Assembly: GCA_037951165.1 (NCBI GenBank)
Contig: JBBDHG010000024.1
Span: 9,713,001 to 9,777,000, forward strand
Direction: 5' to 3'
Length of the DNA: 64,000 nt
Source: Lophius americanus
Taxonomy: Eukaryota > Chordata > Actinopteri > Lophiiformes > Lophiidae
The translations under genes were made by a program, and so were the position numbers. Positions 1 to 11,884 of the stretch are shown in pieces. The notes beneath the pieces are model-generated. The model was not told the origin of the DNA and ran no database searches. It saw nothing but the letters and a program-made list of their open reading frames with translations. The stretch's first letter is position 1; each line of letters begins with the position of its first letter.

Positions 1-900
1 CAACATATTGAAAAGTATTTACAAAAATAGCTTACAGTACAGCTTAACATAGACTGTGTATTTAGTGCTACAATAAGTAGGCTAAAATGCTCACAATGTC
101 AATGCTAACATGCAGATAGGTAGCTAATATACATTTCAGATGTACAATTTGTTAGCATGCTACCATTCTCCGATTAAGCATCGAGATGTTTTTCTTTTTG
201 GTTTTGAACTACATCCAAACTTTCATGTACAGAAAGTATGAAGCTGTAGCCAACAGCTAGTTACAAGATGGATAATATATAAAGAATCAGTCTAGAGCTT
301 TTATGCTGTAAGCATGCTAAGATTGTAACATGGCAATCTCTTTTTTTGCACTTTAATTAAGTTACAATATCGTTAAAGTGCTTGCTATCATGTTAACATT
401 TTCTTATAACGTGAATCCATGCCGAGAATTGGATCATTTTATGTCATGTCACTTTAAGAAGAAGAGGCGGGGCTTAAAAGCAAATTCTCTTAGCTTAGAA
501 TAAAACCTTAATTATTTAGATAGTACATTTAGCTTCTTACTTTTAAACGATGCTTACCTTTCCGAATGACAATGCTAACATGAATAATGTCAGATAGTGT
601 AAGTTTTAGATATCGGTGCTATTAGCGTTTAGCATGCTACAATGCTAACATGCTCCTTTTGAGAATCGGAACATTTAGCTATCATGTCATGTATCGTGAA
701 TATGTAGCTGGAGCCAACAGCTAGGTAGTTCAGGTTAGCATAAAGACATGAGCTAGGGACAAACATCTCATGCTTACTTAAGATTGCTAAGTTCTTCTTA
801 AGATAATGCTAGCAGGCATTCTTCAGACAGTATAAAGATGAGATATTGTTGCTAATAATATTTTTAGCATGCTAACCCTTTCTAATTACCCACTACCCTT
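1..900. repeat. AT-rich degenerate dispersed repeat (gctaacatg motif)
   Basis: The words 'gctaacatg' and 'agcatgcta' recur many times. Two diverged blocks each run through 'agcatgctac', a stretch like 'gaatcgg', and 'agccaacagctag' (about 120-265 and 600-735), which suggests an old duplication. Similar gctaacatg-rich DNA is common in fish intergenic sequence. No coding potential was seen. The family is not identified. Confidence 0.45.
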
Positions 901-1209
901 TTCTAATTGAATTATAAGCGTTAATATTGAAAACTCAGTTTCATACTCCACCAAGAATCCTGAAAAATGTGCAAAGATGGAACATGTGCCTGCTGAGCCA
1001 CTGGGGTTCACTAATGAACCCATTTTCTTTAATCTGTATGACACTCAAACGTTGCACCAGCACATTGCACATAATTTGGAACTTTCCCTTTTAAGCTCTC
1101 GATATCACAAATTCCAATTTCCCTCCTCTAAAACCACGCACGGGTTGTACTTTGCATGCTCTATTGTACTTTGTAGTTTTCCTATATGTGACATGCTATG
1201 CTGATCAAT

Positions 1210-1840
1210 CGGCCGGGCTGTCTGTGGCGTTCCCCTGTGCATCTGACAGCCATCCCTATCCCATTTACTGTCAAATGGGCTCGGCTCTCTTTGCCTGAGC
1301 TCAGATGCAGATTTATGCCGGTTCTTGCATATTAGATGAAAGCCTTGTTTGCATATAGCAGCTCCCCCCTCCCTCATCCTCCTCCCCCTCCTTCCCTCTT
1401 CCCCCCTCTTTTTCTCTCTCTTCCTTTTTTCTGAGGCGTCACTTTAATATGTATGCAAATGGGCTGCGCTCCACGGGCAGAAATGTGTGGAGTCCTGTCC
1501 TGCAGTCAGGAGGTGTAGGAGAGATTGTGTTTGTATTTATGAGGCATGGGCCCTGCCGCTCTTGGGAGCGTAAACGCTGCGAGTGCTGCGGTGAGGCTCT
1601 GCAGTGCAGGCAGAATGCAGATATGCCAATAACAGAGGTCACGCTTGTCACTAATGATAAGAGCATACAATTAGACAATAGCATAGCTGTAATGTAACCC
1701 CTCCTCGCAGCCTCATATGCGAGCCTTCGCATCGCCACTCTGGCGTGAAGGAAGCCAACGGACGGGAGGAAGGAGATGCTGCTTCTGGAATGTTCTGTAT
1801 GTTGCGGCAACTCGGGATCCACCAGGATGCCTCATATTGA
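1210..1840. promoter_or_regulatory. Candidate conserved non-coding element
   Basis: This block has no recognisable transposon and has high-complexity texture. It contains octamer-like 'tatgcaaat' near 1452, TTAGACAATAG near 1672 and CTAATGATAAG near 1651, which look like homeodomain or POU sites, and a C/T-rich tract at 1365-1435. Open frames exist on both strands but none looks like a known protein. The regulatory role is inferred from texture only; an alignment with other fish would decide it. Confidence 0.35.
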
Positions 1841-2112
1841 TCCGCGTGCTTCCTTCAGAGGCGTGCGGATCACTGTCAGAGGAGACAAGGTCAGGGCACC
1901 CAGGAGGGAGGACCCCTCAACTCATTTCATCAGAGTGATGGGCCTGTGATCGATAAAATAAAAATTTCTGGGCAAAGACCTCGTCTCAAAATATCATTTC
2001 TGCTGTGAAATTTTAGGGAAAAAAACTTCAATGACGAGAACAATAAACGCCTGGTATTATGTTCAAGACATAATATCTTGGTCCGTTGCCAATCAGTGAT
2101 CAACTAAGGCAA

Positions 2113-2193
2113 AACACACACACACTTAAAACTGTGTGCAAATCGAATGTCTGCTTCCTCTCCCTCTCTCTCTTCCTCACACACACACACACA
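2113..2193. repeat. Short CA and CT microsatellites
   Basis: Two CA runs (2113-2125 and 2178-2193) flank a CT-rich tract at about 2159-2175. They are ordinary simple repeats next to the large GT satellite. Confidence 0.8.
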
Positions 2194-2831
2194 TCCCCTT
2201 CCTCCATCATGAATAAACCATACTGTGTCTATGAGTCATATACCACCCCCACATCCCTCTAAAACCCACTCCCCCTATTCGCTGCCGCGAGAGTAAAAAC
2301 GCTAATTAACGTGATGGCTAGCTCCAGCTCCTGTCAGCAGCTTGTGGGGGCCTCTCACCCAGCCAGGCTCCACTGGTCTCTGGTTTTAGCTGCTCTCTCC
2401 CCAGCCTCCATCTCTGGAGAACCGGGGCCCCTCATTCATATTCAGCCCCAGTCGCAGGCACCTGGAAGCAGCACCACCTCCACCAGCAACCCCCATAGCG
2501 TCTATCACCGGCCACCTCCTGTCAATGCAGGATCCCCCCACCGTCCCTGGAAACCCCACCCATTTACTCCCCTTTACACAATTACTCGTTTTTCTTAAAT
2601 CCAATTGGAATACAACTGAAACACATCTAGGAGACGACACAATCCAACTGATGGGTTGAATCACCCAACGGTGGAGAGAGAGAGGTGCTGTGTGCCTTGG
2701 TGTACTGGCTCCGTAACCATGACAACGCAGCCGGCAGAAGGAGAAACAGGAACATACAGAATCTGTTTCTGCTGAGACTTGCACATGTGGCAAAGTCCTG
2801 CCTTCCCTCTGAGAAGAAACGAAGGGGAGGG

Positions 2832-5800
2832 GTGCGTGTCAGAGTATGTGTGTGCGTGTGTGTGTGTATGCTTTTGTGTCTATGTCTGTGTGTGGGTGCG
2901 TGCGCTTATGTGTGTATGTGTGCTTACTTGTGAGTGTATTTATGCGTGTGCGTGAGAGTGTTTTGTGGTGTGTGCGCTTGCGTACGTGCGTTTGAGTGTG
3001 TGTATGTGTGTATGTGACTGTGTGTTTGTGTGCTTGCGTGTTCTTCTGTGTGTGCGTGTGTGCGTGTGTTTGGGTGTTTGTGTGAGTGCTTGTGGGTGGG
3101 TATGTGTGTTTATGTGGGCGTGTGTGCCTGCGTGTGAGTGCTTGGGTGTGGATGTGTGTGTGTGTCTGTGTGTGCGTGTGAGTGAGTGCTTGTGTGTGTC
3201 TGTGTAAGTGCTTGTGTGTGAGTGCTCGTGTCTGTACGTGTGCTTGTGTGTGTCTGTGTGTGTGTGTCTGTGTGTGAGTGTGTGTGCCTGTGTGCATGCT
3301 TGTGTGTCTATGTCTGTGTGTGGGTGCGTGCCCTTATGTGTGTATGTGTGCTTACTTGTGAGTGTATTTATGCGTGTGCGTGAGAGTGTTTTGTGGTGTG
3401 TGCACTTGCGTACGTGCGTTTGAGTGTGTGTATGTTTGTATGTGACTGTGTGTTTGTGTGCTTGCGTGTTTTTCTGTGTGTGCGTGTGTGCGTGTGTTTG
3501 GGTGTTTGTGTGAGTGCTTGTGGGTGGGTATGTGTGTTTATGTGGGCGTGTGTGCCTGCGTGTGAGTGCTTGGGTGTGGATGTGGATGTGTGTGTGTGTC
3601 TGTGTGTGCGTGTGAGTGAGTGCTTGTGTGTGTCTGTGTGTGTGTGAGTGCTTGTGTGTGAGTGTTCGTGTCTGTACGTGTGCTTGTGTGTGTCTGTGTG
3701 TGTGTCTGTGTGTGCGTGTGAGTGCTTGTGTGTTTGATTGTGCTTGTGTGTGTCTGTGTGTGTGTGAGTGCTTGTGTGTGTGTGAGAGCTTGTGTGTGTG
3801 ATTGTGCTTGTGTGTGTCTGTGTGAGTGCTTGTGTGTGTGCTTGTGTGCGTGTGAGTGCTTGTGTGTGTGATTGTGCTTGTGTGTGTGCTTGTGCTTGTG
3901 TGTGTCTGTGTGAGTGCTTGTGTGTGTGATTGTGCTTGTGTGTGTCTGTGTGTGCGTGTGAGTGCTTGTGTGTGTGCTTGTGTGTGTGAGTGCTTGTGTG
4001 TGTGATTGTGCTTGTGTGTGTCTGTGTGAGTGCTTGTGTTTGTGATTGTGTGTGTCTGTGTGAGTGCTTGTGTGTGTGTGTGTGTGAGTGCTTGTGTGTC
4101 TGTGTGAGTGCTTGTGTGTGTGATTTTGCTTGTGTGTGTGTCTGTATGTGCGTGTGAGTGCTTGTGTCTGTACGTGTGCTTGTGTGTGTCTGTGTGTGCG
4201 TGTGAGTGCTTGTGTCTGTACGTGTGCTTGTGTGTGAGTGTGTGAGTGCTTGTGTGTGTGATTGTGCTTGTGTGTGTCTGTACGTGTGCTTGTGTGTGTC
4301 TGTGTGAGTGTGTGAGTGCTTGTGTGTGTGTGTGCTTGTGTGTGTCTGTACGTGTGCTTGTGTGTGTCTGTGTGTGCGTGTGAGTGCTTGTGTCTGTACG
4401 TGTGCTTGTGTGTGAGTGTGTGAGTGCTTGTGTGTGTGATTGTGCTTGTGTGTGTCTGTACGTGTGCTTGTGTGTGTCTGTGTGTGTGTGTGAGTGCTTG
4501 TGTGTGTGTGTGCTTGTGTGTGTCTGTACGTGTGCTTGTGTGTGTCTGCGTGTGTGTCTGTGTGTATGAGTGCTTGTGTGTTTGATTGTGCTTGTGTGTG
4601 TCTGTTTGTTTGTAAGTGCTCGTGTCTGTACGTGTGCTTGTGTGTGTCTGTGTGAGTGCTTGTGTGTGTGCTTGTGTGCGTGTGAATGCTTATGTGTGTG
4701 CTTGTGTGCGTGTGAATGCTTGTGTGTGTGATTGTGCTTGTGTGTGTGATTGTGCTTGTGTGTGTCTGTGTGAGTGGTTGTGTGTGTGTGTGTGCTTGTG
4801 TGTGTCTGTGTGTGCGTGTGAGTGCTTGTGTGTGTGCGTGTGCTTGTGTCTGTACGTGTGCTTGTGTGTGTCTGTGTGAGTGCTTGTGTGTGTGATTGTG
4901 CTTGTGTGTGTCTGTGTGTGCGTGTGAGTGCTTGTGTGTGTGCGTGTGCTTGTGTGTGTCTGTGTGTGCGTGTGAGTGCTTGTGTCTGTACGTGTGCTTG
5001 TGTGTGAGTGTGTGAGTGCTTGTGTGTGTGATTGTGCTTGTGTGTGTCTGTACGTGTGCTTGTGTGTGTCTGTGTGAGTGTGTGAGTGCTTGTGTGTGTG
5101 TGTGCTTGTGTGTGTCTGTACGTGTGCTTGTGTGTGTCTGTGTGTGTGTCTGTGTGTGTGAGTGCTTGTGTGTTTGATTGTGCTTGTGTGTGTCTGTTTG
5201 TGTGTGAGTGCTTGTTTGTAAGTGCTCGTGTCTGTACGTGTGCTTGTGTGTGTCTGTGTGAGTGCTTGTGTGTGTGCTTGTGTGCGTGTGAATGCTTGTG
5301 TGTGTGCTTGTGTGCGTGTGAATGCTTGTTTGTGTGATTGTGCTTGTGTGTGTGATTGTGCTTGTGTGTGTCTGTGTGAGTGGTTGTGTGTGTGTGTGTG
5401 CTTGTGTGTGTCTGTGTGTGCGTGTGAGTGCTTGTGTGTGTGCGTGTGCTTGTGTCTGTACGTGTGCTTGTGTGTGTCTGTGTGAGTGCTTGTGTGTGTG
5501 ATTTTGCTTGTGTGTGTCTGTGTGTGCGTGTGTGTGTCTGTATGTGCGTGTGAGTGCTTGTGTCTGTACGTGTGCTTGTGTGTGTGATTGTGCTTGTGTG
5601 TGTCTGTGTGTGTGTGAGTGCTTGTGTGTGTGATTGTGCTTGTGTGTGTCTGTGTGTGTGTGAGTGCCTGTGTGTGTGATTGTGCTTGTGTGTCTGTGTG
5701 AGTGCTTGTGTTTGTGATTGTGCTTGTGTGTGTCTGTGTGTGTGAGTGCTTGTGTGTGTCTGTGTGCGTGTGAGTGCTTGTGTCTGTACGTGTGCTTGTG

Positions 5801-6457
5801 TGTGTCTGTGTGTGCGTGTGAGTGCTTGTGTCTGTACATGTGCTTGTGTGTGTCTGTGTGAGTGTGTGAGTGCTTGTGTGTGTGATTGTGCTTGTGTGTG
5901 TCTGTACGTGTGCTTGTGTGTGTCTTTGTGAGTGTGTGAGTGCTTGTGTGTGTGATTGTGCTTGTGTGTGTCTGTGTGAGTGTGTGAGTGCTTGTGTGTG
6001 TGTGTGTGTGTGTGCTTGTGTGTGTCTGTACGTGTGCTTGTGTGTGTCTGTGTGAGCTTGTGTGTGTCTGTACGTGTGCTTGTGTGTGTCTGTGTGAGTG
6101 TGTGAGTGCTTGTGTGTGTCTGTGTGTGTGTGTGAGTGCTTGTGTGTGTCTGTGTGAGTGTGAGTGCTTGTGTGTGTGATTGTGCTTGTGTGTGTGTCTG
6201 TACGTGTGCTTGTGTGTGTCTGTGTGTGTGTGCGAGTGCTTGTGTGTGTCTGTGTGAGTGTGTGAGTGCTTGTGTGTGTGTACGTGTGCTTGTGTGTGTC
6301 TGTGTGAGTGTGAGAGTGCTTGTGTGTGTGATTGTGCTTGTGTGTGTGTCTGTACGCGTGCTTGTGTGTGTGATTGTGCTTGTGTGTGTGTCTGTACGTG
6401 TGCTTGTGTGTGTGATTGTGCTTGTGTGTGTGTCTGTACGTGTGCTTGTGTGTGTGA
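2832..6457. repeat. 3.6-kb GT-rich satellite with higher-order duplications
   Basis: The plus strand is almost entirely GT-dinucleotide variants interrupted by recurring phrases such as CTGTACGTGTGC, GAGTGCTTGTG and GATTGTGCTTG. There is clear higher-order structure. A block starting near 2875 recurs at 3303 with a 428-bp period. The stretches at about 4560-4880 and 5155-5485 recur with a 606-bp period and few differences. The minus strand is nearly free of stop codons, so open frames of 1185, 1036 and 619 codons rich in Thr, His and Gln run through it. Several overlap in different frames, so they follow from composition and are not genes. Alternating purine-pyrimidine DNA of this kind can adopt Z-form. 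Confidence 0.95.
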
Positions 6458-7550
6458 GGGCCCACATGAAACATACATGCCTTCCCAACAAACTCACTCT
6501 TACTCACAGAGTGAATCACAGCACACAGGAAGCGGTGAAACTGGAGCACACACTGTGTTTAGTGGCAAACTCACGAACAGCACAAAGAGAAGACGATAAA
6601 GGGCAAAAATTTCCTTCCACAGACGTTATTTCTGCCTATTTTCTCTCCCTCTGCTTCTGCGCCGCTCCCCTTCTGCCTGTCTTTTCTCTTCCCTCTCGCT
6701 CCCTCTTTCTACAGGCTCAGTCTAACCTCCCCCCCTCCCCTCTCCTCGAGGGAATAAAGGTCGTAACGCAAATGATTACTCAAACCCGAGTTGCCATAGA
6801 AACGCAGTCATGTGACTAGAGCAGGCATGCATAGACCACAACAAAGAGGTGGATCAGGAACCAGTGCTGGAAAACGCTGTAGCCCGCCTCACTGGTGCCT
6901 CAGTGCATTTCACTCAAACTCGAGCTTTTAAAAATAGGCGAGCAGCGTGAAAACGCGAGGGGGAAGAGAAGCAGAGAGAATCCACAGAGCCCAGGCCGTA
7001 ATGAATCGAGGCTGTAACACTGCAGCGTGCCATATATTCTACCGTTCACTAGCATACCAAGGGTGTGTCCTATTCATCATGTCCTTCTCGGAGGCAGAGC
7101 TCAGGCGCCAGTTGTCTGGAATTTCTGTGAAATGGCGTCAGTTGTAGAAACGTAGAGGGTGGTGGATTTTGTGTGCTTCTAAAATAGGACTTGTGGAGAA
7201 TGACTTGGTGGTGTGCTGCTCTTTCAGAGAACAGAAGCAGATTTGTGATAATAGCAGCATGTTTGCAGCGTGAGGCGTTCCTTCTCCGAAGCCTCAAGTT
7301 AAGAGTCGAGTCAAAAAAAATATGAGCTCCCGGCGTTCTGGAAACGCATCCAATCAAAATCCAGACATTCGTCTGGAGATGACATATCCACCCAAAAACA
7401 CTGTACGGTCAGTGTGCGATATATGCTGCGTTACATCGGTGAGAAGGCTGGAGGACCTTCACTGACCTTAAAACATCCCTCAATGGAAAACGCAAAAGAT
7501 GAAAGAAATATAAAACTATTAAAAGGAACGACTACTTTGTATTTATACCC
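6458..7550. other. Unassigned intergenic sequence
   Basis: This is unique-looking DNA with a pyrimidine-rich tract at about 6640-6745. No exon, RNA gene or transposon was recognised. The short open frames have no family resemblance. Confidence 0.4.
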
Positions 7551-7554
7551 GGCG

Positions 7555-8022
7555 TTTTGAAAAAGTATCAGACCCCCTCCTTATTTCCTCTGCTGTGCTT
7601 TTGTGGATGTCTGGTGCTGAGCTGTGTCGGATCTTCAGACAAAATGTTCCATCTAACAGAACCACCTGAGCACAGTTTTAAATGGCAGCTTCATCGTTAC
7701 AGAGAAAAAGGCCCAACTTAATCACCAGTGTTAAAAAAGTGTTTGTCCCTCTGAGCTTAATTTACTGTAAATGCTTCTGGTTACTGGAGATCAGGGCGTG
7801 ACATCACTGTGGTTGACTTCTGGCCCACTCCTCTTCGGAGAACTGCTTTAGCAGCAGAGTCAAATTGGACGGTTTGGGAGTATTAACAGTTCCTTTCAGA
7901 TCCGACTACGACATCTGGATGGGGTTAAGGTCCGGAGTTCGAGAGTTGAACTTCCTTCTTCTGCCTGATGTCCGACTGATGACCTGACATTCTCAAATTC
8001 CCCCTCGATTATGAAAAGAGGG
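7555..8022 (-). mobile_element. Tc1/mariner-like element remnant, outer part
   Basis: The block opens with 'aaaagtatcagacccc', which resembles the conserved edge of a widespread Tc1-like family. It later has 'ttctggcccactcctctt' and 'tggggttaaggtccgg', reverse-strand phrases typical of a degraded transposase. No open frame survives. A tRNA-like SINE follows directly at 8024, and transposon sequence resumes beyond 8470, so the SINE probably inserted into this copy. Confidence 0.5.
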
Positions 8023-8023
8023 C

Positions 8024-8240
8024 GGCTGGAGCTCAGTGGGTAGAGCAGCGGGTCGGTGGTTCGAGCCCAGCAGTATACGTGACATCGGGTCATGAACCCA
8101 ATCTGCTTCCCAGGCGCCGCCCGCTGCACCACAGGGTCCACAAATGCAGATCATTTCTGATAATGTCACGATGTTGTCCTGTATGTGTTTACTGTGTGTG
8201 ACTAGGTGTCTAATTAAGTATGAATTGCTATTATTATTAA
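8024..8240 (+). mobile_element. tRNA-derived SINE (A and B boxes)
   Basis: A tRNA-like head carries an A-box region 'agctcagtgggtagagc' (8030-8046) and a B box 'ggttcgagccc' (8058-8068), followed by a tail with 'gatgttgtcctgtatgtg'. The A-to-B spacing is shorter than in a tRNA, so the anticodon-arm region appears deleted. It is not a functional tRNA gene because no cloverleaf can be completed. Fish SINEs with this head are common. Confidence 0.65.
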
Positions 8241-8469
8241 CCCTTTCGATCCTAAGATCATGCCGGCAAGAACCCGAATTCTAAATGTTTTTGGGTTCAG
8301 TACACTAAGACAGTATTTTAAAGTCAAGAAATAACTGACAGGTCACAGACGTGATATTGTGCTGCAACAAATTATACCAAACGTTGGAATGCTGAACATT
8401 ATTAAATGTGGTATGTAAAGGCATAGGTCCAGGTTATGGACTAACGCTAGCGTGACCTCAGACTCAAGC

Positions 8470-9270
8470 GCGTTAGTTAGCTCCGGTCCTGAAGCAGCAT
8501 CAGACTGACACCTCCACGTTTGATCGCAGATACGATGTTTATTTAACGGAATGAAGCAGTGTTTGCTTTACACCAGATCTGACGTTGGCCCTGTCTTCCA
8601 AACACAACTTTCCTCTCGTCAGTCCATAGAATATTCTCCAAAAAGCCCTGAAGGTCATTGGCAAAATTCAGTTGAGCCTTTATGTTCTTCTTGGTTAGTT
8701 GTGGTTTTCTCCAATGGATAACCACTTTCTGCGACTTCCTGAATGAGCCTTCATTGTGCTTTTGGAGGAATTCTTGGAAAGTTGCCCGTCCCTGGAATGG
8801 TCCCCTATTGTTCCAAGTCAACTCCGTTTGTAGAGAGTGTCTCACTGTGGATCTGTGGAGTCCCGGAACCTTAGAAATAGCTGTGGAACCCTTCCCACCC
8901 GATGGATTCCAAACACCTTCTTCCTCATTTCATCTGGAATTTAGTTTTATTTGGGCATAATGTGCTACTGGTGAGATCCAAAAGCCAACTTCCTGCTTCT
9001 GAAAGTGGTGTGTTTGAGTGATGATGTGATTGAACAGGGACGGTACTGATTAAAAAACAATGTTTGTTATAATTTATTTCATTAACCCTTCACCTTTTTC
9101 TGAACCGCCAACTTTTTTTTTAAATCTTAGGTTTGTTTCATTTTGTGTTTCAATCGTTATTGAAAATAAAGATTTTAAATAAAGGGTTGTTGGTGAACGG
9201 GTTTGGGTCTGTAGTTTGTCAGATGTAGTTTCTAAGGGGGTGAATACTTTTTTAAACAGGCCCGGTTCTT
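8470..9270 (-). pseudogene. Tc1-like transposase remnant
   Basis: The minus strand between 8845 and 8543 encodes about 100 residues. They include RKPQLTKKNIKAQLNFA and the catalytic-region motif ILWTDERKVVFG, where the WTDE aspartate matches the second acidic residue of the Tc1 DDE triad. The family enzyme is about 340 residues and cuts and pastes the element at TA sites. Here the N-terminal DNA-binding region and the last catalytic residue are missing, and the frame is broken on both sides. The outer edge 'gggtgaatacttttttaaaca' near 9240 resembles the family terminus. The copy is inactive. Confidence 0.8.
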
Positions 9271-9299
9271 ATTAGAGAATCTCTTTGGTTGAAATCAAT

Positions 9300-9960
9300 G
9301 AAAACTTGCATTTAGTGTTTAAACTGGTCGCATTATGTTTCGTTCAAAGATCCGATACAATGTGGACTGACAGAGACAAAAAATAGAACAAGCGGAGAGC
9401 CCGGTTTGTGTGAATCTAAAGCAGGAACCGGCACCTGGAGCAGACCGGGAGGGCGGCCTGCCCCAACAGGATTCAGTTATCCAGCATCCAATCCGCCCCC
9501 CCCTGGGATTAGTCCTGCTGAACCCGCTGACATGTGGCCATCCCTCAGACACCAAATCAAAAACCCCTACAACACACAGACGCAGCGCGGGCCTGAACAT
9601 GAAAGAGTCCGAGCCCAAACAACAACACCACCAACAACAAGAGCCAAACAGCAGATCGAGTGCGTTGTGAGGAGTAAGAACCAGAGCTCCAGAGCAGTCC
9701 GACGGGCCGCATGTTTCTCTGATGAAGTCACCACATCTGCGGTTAGGAAACACTGCCTCTCTCTTTCCTCTCTGCCTTCGAACCGGCAGATCCAGGGGCA
9801 AAGCACAATCTGGACCGGCGGATTCAATCTCACCGACGGCAGGACATCTCCCTCTAAAGTCCACCTCAACTCCCATGAGGCTTCAGGCGGCAGCTGAGTG
9901 TTCAGTGATGTCTGCAATTATCCCGTGTCTAGACGATGTCTAGTGAAAGACAGGGTGATG
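9300..9960. other. GC-rich block with long open frames on both strands, unknown
   Basis: Base composition rises above its surroundings. Open frames of 185 codons (minus, 9319-9876) and 163 codons (plus, 9406-9897) overlap. Neither translation shows a domain I recognise: the plus frame is Ser/Pro/Gln-rich and the minus frame Cys/Arg-rich. Overlapping frames on both strands usually reflect composition. It could be a fragment of an old exon, a CpG-containing element or an uncharacterised repeat. Confidence 0.3.
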
Positions 9961-10429
9961 CACGCTCTGTGATAGAGGAGGCCCGGGGTAGGCTGCAGAA
10001 CCTTCAAATGAAAAGGTTAGAGTCAGTCGACAAGAACCAACGTGAAAATCTTTACTTTCTTTAAAAAAAAAAAAAAAAAAAAAGATTCCAAATAAAAGTG
10101 GTTTTATTCTCTAGCACTTCTCGCTGGAATGAACTCATGCCAGCGACTTTATTTTAATGGGTTTATCCAAGAATTCATCCACTTTTGCTAGTCTAACGAA
10201 GCTCCCAGGGAAGGAGAAAAAACAAAAACAAATACTTATTACACCATCTGAAAGTCAGAATTTAAAAGATTTTTTTTTTTTTAAAAGGGCAAAACCGCAG
10301 AATCATGTTATATAAGGTTTTAAAATGAAAACGCCGAAAGGCCCATCGTCGCAGCCTTTGGGCTTCAGCTTGTTGTGTTTGAAACTATGCGGCTAACGTC
10401 ACATTTATTATCCTTAGCATCTTATTTTG

Positions 10430-10720
10430 ATCTCGGTAGGACATGAGGAAAATAAGCCTGGCCGTACAATGGCTGGGCGGTGAAAGAAAGGGCTGTGAGA
10501 GAACGAGCAGGTGTGCTGGGAAAGACTCATGGGCTTCAGGGAGAGAATAGATCAATAACTAATTTCAGTACCGCGCTTCACTCACATAGTTTTCCAATAA
10601 AGGCTGGATGGAAAGCACTGGCTCGTCCCTCCCCCCACTATCTGTGTTCTGGCTCTATGAAGGAGGCTGTTTTTCCCAGCCTTGTGATTGTTGGTCGGTT
10701 GGATTATGTTCCTACGGCGC
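10430..10720. promoter_or_regulatory. Weak candidate conserved block
   Basis: This is high-complexity, transposon-free sequence with 'gatcaataactaatttcag' and 'gtgattgttgg'. It resembles conserved non-coding DNA but has no decisive feature. Confidence 0.2.
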
Positions 10721-10934
10721 GTGTATTGTATAAATGTAATCCAACTGTGCCTCTTTCCATTTCCATGTGTCCTCCATAAGTGCTCCCACAGCCATCCCAC
10801 CTATCTCTGTGACTTATTTTGCTCTGCCTCCTGCTACACCCTCCCTCCCTCCCTCTCTCGTTCGACCAGGGTTGGGGTTGAGGTTTTGTCAAGAGATTGA
10901 GACAGACAGGAGAGTGAAGCGTGTGTCATGCAGG

Positions 10935-10958
10935 GCTGCTGCTGCTGCTGCTGCTGCT
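10935..10958 (+). repeat. (GCT)8 trinucleotide repeat
   Basis: Eight uninterrupted GCT units lie inside a short open frame (10767-11087) that would read as polyalanine. No gene context supports that translation. Confidence 0.9.
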
Positions 10959-10959
10959 C

Positions 10960-11880
10960 CGGCTCTTCTCCTCAGAGGCTGTGACCTAGATAACCAAGAG
11001 GAGCTGGAGCGCTCGCAAGCCTTGGAGCCACTCCAGCTCCAGCAATGTCAGGAAGGGGTTAGTTGTGTAACACAATGTCCTATTTAGTTTGCTCGTCATA
11101 TGCACACACATGGACGCCCAACACATATGTAGCCTATGGTAACATTGTAGGACATTTCTCTAAGGTATTTTGCTTGTAGGGGATTTAAAAATAGAGGAAA
11201 TTTAGAAAGAACGCCTGGTGAAACTTTCCACGCCGGCCGCTCAAGAGTCATCCACTTTCCTCCTGCAGAATCTCCTGCTACTTTATTTTCACTCAGCTGA
11301 TGTTTGGTGTATGAAAACAACCACCAAGTAAATATATAGCACCAATTACTCTCAGAGTGTCTATATTCAGCACCGCTCTGCCCCTCTGTGGCCGAGGAGG
11401 CAAGCAGGAATACGCAGGCAAACACAAAATAATGTCAAACTGCCGTTACTGGATACTAACGGTTAGACTTTCACACCACACCATCACCACGTTGAGGAGA
11501 TAAAATATAGAAGGAGCCTGCTGCTCGGCTTTAGGAGGCAGCACTGTGAATAACTCAATGTTTGACCCCGACAGCTGGGCTGCCTTACATGCAGGAGCAA
11601 CACTGCCACCTGCCGGCACTCATTCTGTACTGCAGCTTCTCTTACATGACAGTATTGGGTCAAAGTCACCATAATGTGCATTTTGAGACTTCACAAATTC
11701 ACTCAAAAAAGTGGAGAATTTCTGCCAGAATGAACTCAGACCTTTCAAATTGTAACCATGAAAAGAAAAGAAAAAGTCCAAACAAGAAAAAAAAGGCAAA
11801 CTTTCGGTACCTGGTGGTTGTGTTGGAACGTTTTATGAAAACTGCTCTGATTGAACGCCTCAATTAAATGTTAAAAGTTA
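10960..11880. other. Unassigned intergenic sequence
   Basis: No exon or named repeat was recognised. A poly-A-rich patch near 11760-11800 and short spurious open frames are all that can be seen. Confidence 0.4.
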
Positions 11881-11884
11881 TTTC

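Noticed and set aside
2839..6549. Minus-strand open frames of 1185, 1036, 619 and 152 codons rich in His/Thr/Gln
   Set aside because: They overlap in different frames across one GT-rich satellite. Composition removes stop codons, and no signal, domain or splice logic supports a protein.
2685..6819. Cys/Val-rich plus-strand frames
   Set aside because: They are the plus-strand translation of the same GT tract.
8024..8100. tRNA gene
   Set aside because: A and B boxes are present but too close together and no cloverleaf forms. It is a SINE head.
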